DNA of 64,000 bases, taken from contig OZ024823.1 of assembly GCA_964016985.1 (NCBI GenBank), positions 108,054,476-108,118,475 of the forward strand, written 5' to 3'. Of this stretch, positions 42,571 through 52,959 are shown piece after piece; positions within the stretch are counted from its first letter, which is position 1; every line of letters begins with the position of its first letter. The stretch comes from Anodontia alba. Taxonomy: Eukaryota; Mollusca; Bivalvia; Lucinida; Lucinidae. The notes below the pieces were generated by a model. The model was given only the letters and a program-made list of their open reading frames with translations, did not search any database and was not told the DNA's origin. The translations under genes and the position numbers were made by a program.

Positions 42571-44113
42571 CAAGACCTGTCACTAGACAGGATAGCTTGC
42601 CTGAACTCACACTTATCTATCAAATAAAAAATTAAGACCATGACCTTAAAGTCCTGATCATAGTTAATGTTGTGTGTGTATGTGTGTGTGTGTGTGTGTG
42701 GGGGGGGGGGGGGGTGTGGGGGGTGGAGGGGGGGTGGGGAGGGAGGAAGACATGGTATTGGATATAATTTTGGATGAACATCTTCTATAGCTGCTATCTG
42801 TATACCAAGTATAAAAAAGTATGATTTGAAAAGTACCTGAGAAATAAAAGATCTTAAGAACTTTGAGGTAAAACTTTAACATAAAATTTTTAAGTCTGTG
42901 ACCTTGACCTGTAGGTTATAGGGCAGGGATAGTGCTGAATAAAATTTTGGAGCAATATCTATAATCATGCCAAATATAAAGTAATTCCATGCAAGGATTT
43001 AGAAATTAAGAGATCTTAAAAACTTAGATGCAAAACTTTAACATAAATTTCTAAGTCTGTGACCTTGACCTCTAGGTCATAAGTAGGGGTGGGAATGGTG
43101 CCGAATAAAATTTTGGATCAATATCTATAATCATGTCAAATATTAAGTAAATCCATGCAAGGATTTAGAAATAAAGAGATCTTAAAAACTTTGACACAGA
43201 ACTTTAACATAAATTTCTAAGTCTGTGACCTTGACCTCTAGGTCATAAGCAGGGGTGGGAATGGTGCCAAATAAAATTTTGGATCAATATCTATAATCAT
43301 GTCAAATATTAAGTAAATCCATGCAAGGATTTAGAAATTAAGAGCTCTTAAAAACTTTGACGCAAAACTTTAACATAAAATTCTAAGTCTGTGACCTTGA
43401 ACTCTAGGTCATAAGCAGGGGTGGGAATGGTGTTGAATAAAATTTTGAATCAATATCTATAATCATGCCAAATATAAAGTAACTCCATGCAAGGATTTAG
43501 AAATTAAGAGATCTTAAAAAATTGGTGCAAAACTTTAACATAAATTTCAAAGTCCGGGACCTTGACCTTCACGTCATAAACAGGGGTGGGGATAGTGCCG
43601 AATAAAATTTTGGATCAATATCTATAATCATGCGAAATACAAAGTAAATCCATACAAGGATTTAGAAATTAAGAGATCTTAAGAACTTTAACACAAAACT
43701 TTAACCTTAATTTCTAAGTCCATTCCCTTGACCTTTAGGTCATAAGCAAGGGTGGGGGTAGTGCCAAATAAAATTTTGGACCAATATCTATTATCATACC
43801 AAATAAACAGTAAATCCATGCAAGGATTTAGAAATTAAGAGATCTTAAAAACTTTGACACAAAACTTTAACATAAAATTTCTAAGTCCGTGACCTTGACC
43901 TATAGGTCATAGGCAGGGGTGTGGACAGGGCTCAATAAAATTTTGGACCAACATCTATAATTATACCAAATATACACTAAATCCATCAGAGGATTTAGAA
44001 AATATGAGGTCTTAAAAACTTTGACGTAAACTTTAACATTTTTGTTAACACCGCTGCCAACGCCAGGGATAGTGCAATAGCACTTCCTGTACTTTCGTAC
44101 AGGCAAGCTAAAA
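42571..44113 (+). mobile_element. Helitron-like element T5 with tandem array
   Basis: It starts directly after the CTAA of T4. 5' AGCTTGCCTG (42594-42603) is the reverse complement of 3' CAGGCAAGCT (44100-44109). The 3' hairpin CCTGTAC/GTACAGG (44086-44103) is followed by CAAGCTAA. The array (about 42880-44040) has about seven ~165-bp units: 'aagtctgtgaccttgacct', 'aggtcataagcaggggtggg', 'aataaaattttggatcaata', 'atccatgcaaggatttagaa'. Confidence 0.75.
42671..42748 (+). repeat. TG microsatellite and G-rich tract
   Basis: A (TG)n run leads into long G runs (17, 6, 7, 4, 3 bases separated by 1-3 bases). Potential DNA G-quadruplex on the plus strand, in the leader of T5. Confidence 0.85.
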
Positions 44114-44189
44114 ATGGGCTTTTAATGCATACACAAACAACCCAGATCAGCGGGCAGAAATCTGTATACGCTAGTATCTATTGGAACTA

Positions 44190-45112
44190 GAGCTAGTGTT
44201 TATGAAACACTATCCATCCAACTTCTTGACCCTAACACCGCATGTCCCTAATAGTTTTTGAGATAGCTTGCTTACAAGGTTAAAATGCTGAAATTTTCAA
44301 TGGGTCATAACTCAAGAAAAAAAAAAACAGATTTTTTTTTAAAAAAGTTTATCAGGTCATCTACTCATCATCCCCTATCAGCCTATCAAGTTTCAATATA
44401 ATAGCTCAAATAGTTTTTGAGATATCTTGCTTACAAGATTAATTGCTGAAATTTTCAAAGGGCCATAACTCAAGAAAAAATTTCAGTACTTTTTCAAAAA
44501 GCAATCAGGTCATGTACTCATCATCCCCTATCAGCATATCAAAACGTTTCACAGCAATAGCTTCAATACTTTTTGAGACATCTTGCTTGGAAGGTTAAAA
44601 TGCCAACATTTACAAAAGGCATAACTCAAAAGGTCATCTACTCACCATTCCCTATCAGCCTATCAAGTTTCAAGGCAATAGCTTAAATACTTTTCGAGAT
44701 GATTGCCTGCAAGGTTAAAATGCCAACATTTTTCAAAGGGCCGGCCATAACTCAGGAAAAAAATTTCAGAATTTTTCAAAAGTTAATCGGATCATCTACT
44801 CATTACCCCTATCAGCCTATTAAGTTTCAACAGCTCAAATATTATTTGAAATATCTTGCTTACAAGATTTCAGTACAATTTTTTTCAAAGGGGCATAACT
44901 CAAGAAAGGGGCATAACCCTCATAAGAAAAAAAAAAAGGTCTACTATTTTTTCATGAGGAATCCATATATGAAATTTCAAAAATCTAGCATGGATGGTTC
45001 AAAGGTTATGCTATGCACAAAAAAGCGTGACTAAAGGACAGATGAACGAACGAACTGACAAGTCCAAAGCAATATGCCCTACCAACTTCTTTGAAGTTGG
45101 GGGCATAAAAAG
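44190..45112 (+). mobile_element. Helitron-like element T6 with tandem array
   Basis: About five ~160-bp units with 'catctactcatcatccccta', 'tcagcctatcaagtttcaa', 'gtttttgagatatcttgc' and 'gggccataactcaagaaaa'. The 3' end has 'gacagatgaacgaacgaact', then hairpin CCAACTTC/GAAGTTGG inside GCCCTA...GGGGGCATAAAA. No matching 5' motif was found, so the 5' end is uncertain. Confidence 0.6.
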
Positions 45113-45210
45113 CTCTGACCAGATTCTATAGATGTACTTGCAGATCTGGGTGTTTGCTGTTTTCAAATATGTTTAGGTTCTTTTTGTAAGATAAAGCAAA
45201 AATAAAGAAG

Positions 45211-45422
45211 TTAACTATTGCCTTGCTGAATAGTTTAAGATGCCACGCCCACTTCTAATTTCCAGCCAATCAGATTACTTAATCTGGGTTTTTGATAGAA
45301 ATTCATATGTTAATGACAAACAGTGCAGACCCAGATCAGTTTGCTTCTGAAGAAGCCAACTGATCTGGATCTACACTGTTTGCTAAGACAGGGCATGTCA
45401 TGTTCAGCAAGAGAAGGGTTAA
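45211..45422. mobile_element. TTAA-bounded MITE family A copy 6
   Basis: TTAA at 45211-45214 and 45419-45422. Core 'caaacagtgcagacccagat' faces 'gatctacactgtttgc'. Confidence 0.8.
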
Positions 45423-45439
45423 AATGTATAAATAAAACA

Positions 45440-45650
45440 AAACTACATAGCTCCAGATATTTAAAGGATTTTTTTTTTCAAGTGAAAAGTATCAATATTT
45501 TTCTTATTTCCCTATGAAAATGTATGAAATGGGTACTCATTAGAAGTGCCTCAATGAGCTGATTCTAATGAGTACCCACAACATATGTTTTTATGAAGAA
45601 AAAAGAAAAATATTTCTAGAATACCACTCTTATCTGGAACTATGAAAACT
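45440..45650. mobile_element. MITE family J copy 3
   Basis: 'catagctccagata' at the left, 'cactcttatctggaactatg' at the right. Palindrome 'gggtactcattagaagtgcc' faces 'ctaatgagtacccacaac'. Confidence 0.7.
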
Positions 45651-46158
45651 AGTTGAACAAATTTACATAAAAGCACTGGCAGCATTTGGTGGCATCCATC
45701 CGCTGAAAATTACCAATTCAACCTGTGATTCAAAACATATAGTGAATTATTTTATCTATGGATATATATGTTTTAGGAGTGACTGGAGATTTGGCCCAAC
45801 TGTCATACAATATTTTTCTCCGAAAACAAATCATGTTGTCATCATAACAAAAACTGTATTTAATCACCTGTTTAAACAGCACAGGTGCAGATGAGCCCAG
45901 GGTTATTTTATTACAAATGGGCTCATGTTTCCTGTCAAGAATCTAAATAATGAATTTGTTATATTGCAGAGCTTTTGTAAGTCACTGATAATGTTAGCAT
46001 TCCATATCTGACTCTGGTGCCAAAGAGCACTGGACATCATTAAAATACTTGTAATGTCATGACATAACAACAATGATGCCATGTTTTCTAGACTCGCCCT
46101 GTAGATGAAGGTATGATGCTGGATAATAAGGCAATCAACTATCACTTTTTATGAGAAC
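45651..46158. other. Intronic spacer
   Basis: Minus-strand frame 46145-45903 is open for 80 codons but lacks good splice sites and recognisable motifs. Not called. Confidence 0.3.
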
Positions 46159-46361
46159 TTAACCCTTCTCATGCTGACTAAATTAAGATACCACGCCCAC
46201 TTCTAATTTCCAGCCAAAAAGATTACTTGATCTGAGCTTTTGATAGAAATTCACAAATTTAATGACAAACAGTGCAGATCCAGATCAGTTGGCTTCTTCA
46301 GATCTGGATCTACACTGTTTGCTAAGACAGGGCATGTCGTGCTCAGCAAGAGAAGGGTTAA
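46159..46361. mobile_element. TTAA-bounded MITE family A copy 7
   Basis: TTAA at 46159-46162 and 46358-46361. Core hairpin slightly shortened at the centre. Confidence 0.8.
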
Positions 46362-46479
46362 AAGCAGTCTGAACCCGTATGAAGCATCACCATCAAAAAT
46401 TCAGTCCGGATCCTCATTTAGCATCATACAAATAATTCAGTCTGGGTCTTCATTCGGCATCATCACCAAAAAGGTAACT

Positions 46480-47013
46480 AGATCGGGCAGTCGATGGCAC
46501 GCCATCGCAAATCCCCACGCTTCTGGCAGAAATTGCCCTTGTACCACACAGCATAGTTTTAAGCAACCAGGCAAAATTCTACTTGTATGTTATTCTACTC
46601 ATCATTCCCTTCAATTTGATATGCCACATGACCATGTTGTGAGAAACTTAATTTTTGACCCCGCCCCACCCCCCAAGTCCCACCCCAAAGGGTGTTCCTG
46701 GGGTCACAAAGTAAATCCTGTTCAATATGTTTTACATCTATCACCACTGAGTATATGTGCACATTTTTGCATAAAAATCTTTAAAATTGACTTTGAAATT
46801 GGAAATTGTTAATATTTGACCTTTTGACCCCTTCCCAGTGCCCCTGGGGGCGGGGCCAAAAATGAACATGCTCTTGCACGCCCCACTTGCGTTTGGTTGG
46901 ATTCTGTCCAGCGGTTTGGGAGGAGAAAACATAACGGACAGATGGACTGACAGACGGATGGAGGCGATAACAATATCCCCGACGCTTTTTCTAAAAAGCG
47001 TGGGGATAAATAT
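46480..47013 (+). mobile_element. Helitron-like element T7 (no long array)
   Basis: 5' ATCCCCACGCTT (46511-46522) is the exact reverse complement of 3' AAGCGTGGGGAT (46996-47007). 3' hairpin 'atccccgacgctttttct' folds onto 'aaaaagcgtggggat', then AAAT. 'gacagatggactgacagacg' precedes it. The interior is GC-richer ('ccccgccccaccccccaag') with no array. It ends 60 bases from exon A. Confidence 0.7.
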
Positions 47014-47072
47014 ACACAGAATATTCCAAATCATAACCAGTATGAATGACACTGCTTTGTTTTTCTACCTAC

Positions 47073-47133
47073 CCCTGCTGTTGTCTCCCTTGGTAACCAC
47101 CACCACCTCCTCCTCCTCCATAACCCAGACCAC
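47073..47133 (-). CDS. RGG-protein gene, Gly-tract exon (A)
   Basis: Acceptor 'ctgtattttcag' and donor CAGCAGGG|GTAGGT flank 61 bases. The frame needs one base from upstream, then reads GLGYGGGGGGGGYQGRQQQ and leaves two bases (GG) that join G of exon B to give Gly, then YSGNQ. Eight Gly in a row come from GGA/GGT repeats, so length polymorphism is likely. The phase-1 entry matches the exit of the candidate exon at 60550-60645. Confidence 0.75.
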
Positions 47134-47176
47134 CTGAAAATACAGAGACAAACATATGAGATGTGCTATGCAAAAA

Positions 47177-47423
47177 CAGGGCACAGTTGTTCAAAACTAA
47201 TGATGTCATTAGTTAACATATCATTAAAACTTTGATCATTAAATATGGCATATACGCTAAAATTTTTGCTGTAAAAATGTGAGTAGCTTTTGCATTTGCA
47301 AAAGCTCCTCACATTATTTCAGCAAAAATACCTGTGGATTAAATATTGTATTACTAGAACAGTTAACATTTTGACCAGTAACGAACTCGTTAAGCTAACA
47401 ATGCTTTGAACAACTGGGCCCAG
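47177..47423. mobile_element. MITE family H copy 3
   Basis: 'agggcacagttgttcaaaac' and '...tgaacaactgggcccag'. Core 'gtgagtagcttttgcatttg' faces 'gcaaaagctcctcacatt'. Confidence 0.8.
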
Positions 47424-47636
47424 GTGTATTTAAGCTGATCAACCAGCACTGAGGCTGATCAGGACCTTTACCATCCACTTTTAGAACCTAAAAATATTCT
47501 AGAATAAACTGACAAACAGCAGTTATAGCACTGATGAGACTGCATTGAAGTACATGCTTTTCTGGGCCATAGCTCCCAGGTAAGCCTGTACTTCTATGCC
47601 ACAAAGCCACAGTTTGTACATGTTAAATAAGCCATA

Positions 47637-47930
47637 TTAACCTTTGTCCTGATGAATAAATTAAGATGCCACACCCACTACTAATTTTCAGCCAATCATA
47701 TTATTTGATCCAGGCTGTTGATACAAATTAACATACTTAATGACAAACAGTGCAGATCCAGATCAGTTGACAATTTTTTGATGTTTTTTTTTTTTTTTTT
47801 TTTTTTTTTTATTATTTTTCCCATTGTAATCTTTACTCTCTGGGAAGAAAAAAGAAAAATATTTCAAAACACTGTCTTATCTGCTGAATTTTTTACCGAG
47901 CATGTAAAGCACTAAAGGGTATACAAATCT
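47637..47930. mobile_element. Chimera of MITE A (left) and MITE B (right)
   Basis: 47637-47770 is family A from TTAA to the middle of the core ('gcagatccagatcagttg'). After a poly-T run (about 47788-47810), 47840-47925 matches the right half of family B ('gaaaaatatttcaaaacac', 'ctgaattttttaccgagcatg'). Two truncated elements appear joined. Confidence 0.55.
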
Positions 47931-48042
47931 GTATGCATATACCTCAGCTATGCTGACCTTGACAGAAGTGCTCTTTCAGGGATAGTCTGATCTGTGACTG
48001 TTCTATTTGACCTGGAATGTTTGTTGAGAATTTTGAATGAAT

Positions 48043-48584
48043 ATACACTGGGACCTCTTTGTAAGATGGTTTTGGACATAAGACAGTTTAAATGTAAACC
48101 CCAGAAGTGCTGCATCCAAACAGAAATGTACACATTAAATAGAAAAATGACCATTTCTAGTAAAAATGTATAGATTATATAGAAAAATGACCATTTCTAA
48201 TGTATAAATTATCAATAGAGGTTTAAAGCAATTGGATATTTTTGGCTATTTTTACCCATCCTTTTCTCATTTAATTGGGTATCAGGATTTTTTCTTTTGG
48301 GTAAATAAATCATTTCCTGGTTTTGTTAATGGGTGCAAGAATTACGGACATTTGGGTATTTACCTCATAAATTCAATTTGATTTTTTTTCTTAAGTTTTA
48401 ATTTGGTAATACCTGAAAAAGCAGCTTATCTCATGCACTGGATTATACAGAAAAAAAAACTGACCAATTATGGTCATTTTCCTATATAATCTATATATTT
48501 TTGTTTGGATACAACATGGTTTTTAAGCTAACAGAGTTTTTGCTCTAGATCCCAGCAATAGTGTTAAAAAGAGGTTGTGGTGTA
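48043..48584. mobile_element. MITE family F copy 2 with internal insertion
   Basis: Ends 'acactgggacctctttgtaa' and 'aaaaagaggttgtggtgta'. The hairpin halves ('agaaaaatgaccatttcta' and 'ccaattatggtcattttcc') are separated by ~250 bp of unrelated AT-rich sequence (about 48200-48450). Confidence 0.65.
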
Positions 48585-48861
48585 GTACTGCTTTTCCATA
48601 CAATGAAACTGTGTAACAATATGACCACCAGGTGGCTCTCCAGGGATCAAATAATGATATATACAGGGGTAATGTAGCATACAACATTATATGAGTTAAC
48701 ACCTCAGACATTTAAACTGGATATTTAGAATCAAACAACACACAAAGTATACTTCTTGTTGGGTCTAACAGGTGGTGACATTGGGTGATCTAGAATAATG
48801 TCAATGAACATGGTTCCAGTTTTTCTCATGGTCATGTTATTTTGTTATTCGTATCACCAGC

Positions 48862-49027
48862 TTAACCCTTGTCATGCTGAATAAATAATTTCCAGCCAAT
48901 CAGATTACTTGATCCGGGTTTTTGATAGAAATTCACATATTTGATGACAAACAGTGCAGATCCAGATCAGTTGGCTTCTTCAGAACTTTGCTAAGACAGG
49001 GCATGTCGTGTTCAGGAAGAGGATTAA
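48862..49027. mobile_element. TTAA-bounded MITE family A copy 9
   Basis: TTAACCCTTGTCATGCTGAA at the left. TTAA at 49024-49027 at the right. Second core arm largely deleted. Confidence 0.7.
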
Positions 49028-49215
49028 GTACTGATATCACAACTGCAGCAGACAACACTTTGATATTTTTTTAGTATTTTTAGTCAAATAAGGCTTGGTA
49101 TTTCATGTGAATTGTTTGCCTAGCAGATAATTTACACGAAACACCAAGTCTTCTTTTTTTTCTAAAAGATAATAAGAAAATTTATAGTGTTATCTGCTAC
49201 CCTTTTGCTTAGCTC
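49024..49215. mobile_element. MITE family C copy 3
   Basis: Starts at the TTAA shared with the preceding element: 'ttaagtactgatatcacaac', 'gcagcagacaac'. Core 'ggtatttcatgtgaattgtt' faces 'aatttacacgaaacaccaag'. Right end degraded. Confidence 0.6.
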
Positions 49216-49239
49216 ATATGACACTGACTCGTGAGTCAT

Positions 49240-49605
49240 GATTAAACAAATGATAAATGAGTTTTTTGTTTTTGTTTTTTCCACTGAAAATAGGGTCTGG
49301 TATTTCAAGTAAATCATTTCATTTGGAAATGATTTGCATGAACTGCCAAGCCTTATTTCAAGAATAATAAAATGAAAAATTGATAATATGATAAAGAAAA
49401 CAAAAAGAAAATGTGCACAATGTAAATGCTAATATTTTTACCCTTAAAGCACATCAGCAGCAGATGACTGTGATCATGACATTCTTTATATTTTTTTTTT
49501 CTGACGCTTGACATTTCATGTGCACCATCATGCTAAGCAGATGATTCAAATGGATCATTTAAGTTGTACTGAGAGCAAGCTAAAATCTGAGTTTCAGTTC
49601 TTATA
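49240..49605. mobile_element. Two decayed MITE family C copies
   Basis: 49260-49380: 'tctggtatttcaagtaaatc' faces 'gatttgcatgaactgccaag'. 49437-49600: 'taaagcacatcagcagcaga' and 'cgcttgacatttcatgtgca' with the second arm eroded. Confidence 0.5.
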
Positions 49606-50517
49606 TTTACATTTTATTTTTCTCCCACAGTTCCAATCATTTGCCCACAGGTAACAATTATATAGGCCCAAGACGCTAAACATTTGTCGAAGTTTGAAGT
49701 TTTTTTGTGTTTTTTTTTTTTGTTTTGAGTTGAGAGTTAATGGTCATATCGACAATATTTCAGTGCTGCTAAAGAGAGAAAGGAACAAATTATGGCATAG
49801 ATAAGAGAAAGGCCCCAACCCCTGCATTTGCTTGAAGTGCAAAAAGCCAATGATGATGACATCAACCGTCCAATAGTTTCAGTCAAAGAGTCCATTACTC
49901 TAACCTGTTTGTAACACTAATGATTTAGGAAAAGCGTCGGTTATAAACTACTTTTAGTTGGATGGACGAATGACATGACCATATCTTTTTCCTGAAACTG
50001 TGGGGTCAATGAATAAAGGCAAAAAAAAATGGTCTTCTTTAGAATTGGGCACTACATTTACTCCCCTGAATGATTAAAAATTTAAACACATTAATGACCA
50101 TATAATTATGTTCTAATCTCCTTGGAGTGCCATGGAAATTGAAAGGTGTGAAAAGGTGGACCTTGTGTTCGTTAAACCGTACAAAACGTCCACTTAACAA
50201 TGTGTCAACCAACCACTGAGCTATAACATTACTGATTGTCTGAGGGATTATACCATCATTTGATACCAGCTTTAGTTCTGAACCATTTATTGTTGTAATC
50301 ACTACAGCAGTTTTGTCGTTACTACAAGTGGATTAAAGTTGAAAAATAAATCTCTGCTGCCCAGCTGTTAATGAGCTCATTGATAAAATGACAACATTGT
50401 TTAGTTCATACAGCTGCAGGTTGAGTGTAACCCTTTGTATTATGTAGCTGGACACACACACACACACACGCACACACACATCTCCCCCTCACAAATGTAC
50501 AAATGTTAGACATGCAA
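49606..50517. other. Intronic spacer with possible tRNA-like segment
   Basis: On the minus strand near 50240-50190 'tagctcagtggttggttgac' resembles a tRNA A box, but the B-box position ('cggtttaacgaac') is poor. The overlapping 87-codon minus-strand ORF (50302-50039) is not called. CA microsatellite at about 50452-50479. Confidence 0.35.
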
Positions 50518-50636
50518 ATGCAAAAGCTACTCACATTTTTCAGTAAAAATATAAGCATATATACCATATTTAATGATCAAAGTTTTAAAGATATGTTAAC
50601 TAAAGACATCATTAGTTTTGAACAACTGGGCCCAGG
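50518..50636. mobile_element. MITE family H copy 4, one half
   Basis: Runs from the hairpin arm 'aaatgcaaaagctactcaca' to the terminus 'ttttgaacaactgggcccag'. The other half is absent. Confidence 0.7.
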
Positions 50637-50805
50637 TGATCTACTCCTGACCCCAATAAGTTTGCCAAATATCAAAGCCTTAGTTCAAAAACTTTCTGAG
50701 ATGACTTTCTGAGATGTCTTGTACACAGGGTAAAGAAATGGATGAACAAAGCAAAAGCAATATTTCCCCTTAACTTTTTCACAGTTTGGGGGCATAATTA
50801 AACTT
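50637..50805 (+). mobile_element. Helitron-like 3' end fragment T10
   Basis: 'tttgccaaatatcaaagcc', then 'gatggatgaacaaagc'-like sequence and a 3' hairpin-like CCCCTTAACTTTTTCACAGT/TTTGGGGGCATAATTA, resembling the 3' end of T6. The 5' part is missing. Confidence 0.4.
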
Positions 50806-50919
50806 TTTGCTGCTTTTATTAAATACCAAATACTATGTTTCAAACATGGAAATATGGTATGATATGGTAAGATACATATTTGTCAGAATATATGAAAAGT
50901 ACAATTAAAGGAACATAGA

Positions 50920-51450
50920 TTTTCTGCCATTTTTTACACAAGAGACACAACTTTTGTAACTTCCTGTTTGCTCTCCTACACACAAAACCATTTCAGAAAA
51001 TTTTTATACTCTAAAACCGTTTTTTTTTCCTTTTTGAATAGACCCCTTTCAGAAAGTGGAAAATCAAAACAATTACCCCCTTCCTGAAGGTAGGCCAGTC
51101 TCTGTGGCTCAGCCAGAATTGCCTGTCCGACTGGTTATCAGAGGGTCATGGGTTCAATCCCAGCCAGGTCCCACAACATTCTTTTAGGCGAAGACTGATC
51201 ATGAAATATTTTCTATGGTCATTCTCTCCCTTCTGCTGATTCTGCTGATTTAAGAAGGGAAGCTGTTTCTGGCAAAAGACTGTGCACAGGTACTGGTTAA
51301 CCACTTAGAGGACTAAGCCTACCCCACAAAAAAAATGGTTACGTAAACTGACCTACTTGACATTGACCTTGACACTTAATAATGATGTCTGGGCTGTTAA
51401 ACTCCAACACAACCTAGCCAACTGAAAGTGTATCTATTCCCTTTCAACAC
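50920..51450. mobile_element. MITE family I copy split by a SINE
   Basis: Left flank 'gtaacttcctgtttgctctc', a decayed hairpin at 51000-51060, and right flank 'ctgaaagtgtatctattccc' after the SINE at 51088-51412. Confidence 0.65.
51088..51412 (+). mobile_element. SINE S1, plus, full length
   Basis: A box 'ctctgtggctcagccagaat', B box 'tcatgggttcaatcccagcc', body 'ttctatggtcattctctccc' and 'gactaagcct', and tail '...gggctgttaaactccaacac'. It lies in plus orientation, unlike most S1 copies here. Confidence 0.85.
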
Positions 51451-51475
51451 GGACGGAGTTCAAAGAAATCGAATT

Positions 51476-51695
51476 TACCGTATTTACCCTAAGTATTCGG
51501 ACACCTCAACTCCTTACCATATATAATCTAAAATTTGAACCAGTACAATTCACTACCCGATGTTGTGTCTAAAAATTGCTGGATGAGTGGCAAACAGTGT
51601 AGACCCAGATGAGACGCCGCGTTCTGCGGCGTCTCATCTGGGTCTATACTGTTTGCTCAGGCCTGTCTGTCCGAATACATATGGTAAATATGGTA
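51476..51695. mobile_element. MITE family K, best-preserved copy
   Basis: Ends 'taccgtatttaccctaagta' and 'acatatggtaaatatggta'. Core 'gcaaacagtgtagacccaga' faces its reverse complement across GAGACGCCGCGTTCTGCGGC, nearly perfect. Confidence 0.8.
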
Positions 51696-51925
51696 TGCTG
51701 TTATTACCAGCCAGGTAGTTTAAATGTTCATAAAATTTTGTAAAAGAATTATAGAATTTGGACAGTTACGCACATCAACAGGATCTCTTTATGTCCAAAC
51801 TGTCAATCACTGCTGGAGACTACAGAACTCCTCATTAACCAATCATTACAACTGCACTTCCATAACAACATCCTCACCACTAGGGGTCGCAACAATCCCC
51901 TCATTATCCAATCATTACTGTGCAA

Positions 51926-52122
51926 TAACCTTTACCACTGTCCGAGCAAACTAAGCAGACGACAAATTGATGATATTTTTTCTTATTTTTTTCACAGAAA
52001 ATAGGCTTTAATATTTCAAGCAAACTGTCTCCTACAGTTTGCATGAAATATCAAAATCTATTTCAAGGAAAAATAAGAAAAATGTTTTAAAAAGTCTGCC
52101 GAAATTTTTACCCAGCATGCAA
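51926..52122. mobile_element. MITE family B copy 9
   Basis: 'ctttaccactgtccgagcaa' at the left, 'gaaatttttacccagcatgc' at the right. Core shortened ('caagcaaactgtctcctaca'). Confidence 0.65.
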
Positions 52123-52124
52123 CT

Positions 52125-52290
52125 CCAGATCAGCTCATATTTTGCTGCACTTAGCTCTAGATAAGAGGGGTAACCAGATAAATGCTCTTCTTTCTCCATG
52201 AAAACATATGTTGTGACTACTATAAAACATATTTTTTCATGGAGAAGTAATGTTTCAGTTGAAAAAAAAAAGTCTTCTCTGGATTTCTGT
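52125..52290. mobile_element. MITE family J copy 4, decayed
   Basis: 'ctctagataagaggggtaac' and 'ctccatgaaaacatatgttg' facing 'catattttttcatggagaag'. Confidence 0.55.
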
Positions 52291-52489
52291 AAAGGTACTA
52301 TTTCTTGCTGCAAGTCAATGTAACCACAGCAGCCGGTTTCCTGTCACGTCTATTGTATCGCTGTCATAATTACAGGGCAACAGTGCAGACTTAACATTAT
52401 ACACATTTTCTCAAAGAAGATGGCTGACACAATAATAAACCAAACACATAATTTCACAGCATGGCTCTAAATAGAAGAAACAATACTAC

Positions 52490-52700
52490 GGTAAATGTCC
52501 TAAAATTTTGTACACCAAAGTTTCTAACAAAATGGCATAGGCAAACAGTGCAGACCCAAATTAGACAGCTCCGTCAGGAGCAGTCTGATCAGGGACTACA
52601 CTGTTTGCCATTCCACTATGTATTTTAAGAAATAACTGCCCAAAAAGCAAAACTTAGGTCAGTATGGAATAAAGTGTTTGAATTTTTAGGACATTTACTG
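52490..52700. mobile_element. MITE family L copy 2
   Basis: Ends 'ggtaaatgtcctaaaatttt' and 'gaatttttaggacatttactg'. Core 'gcaaacagtgcagacccaaa' faces 'gggactacactgtttgcc'. Confidence 0.75.
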
Positions 52701-52959
52701 TTAGTGACTGGTCTAAATATTTAAAAAATAAAATGTATGGTCTAAAGAATTAGACAAAACGCAGCTTTTTTAACGGACTGACTTCATGTCTTCTTCAGAA
52801 CTAAACTTCATTTTGAAAAACATTTAATGTCACATCCATTTGTGAAAACGCAGACTGCGTGGATAATCTGCGTGGATGCGCAGGCTGATCTGCACCTGTT
52901 GTTTGCAAAGGCATGAAGCAGGCTTTTTCACGATTTTTTTATAGTAAAAGGTGACAAAA

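Noticed and set aside
45903..46145. Minus-strand 80-codon frame as an exon of the RGG gene
   Set aside because: No acceptor and donor in workable phase, and no resemblance to the low-complexity protein.
46240..46812. 190-codon plus-strand ORF
   Set aside because: Runs from MITE A7 into Helitron-like T7. Composition is not protein-like and there are no motifs.
50039..50302. Minus-strand 87-codon ORF, or a tRNA-like segment within it
   Set aside because: A-box-like sequence only, a poor B box, and no second copy to define a SINE. The ORF has no motif.
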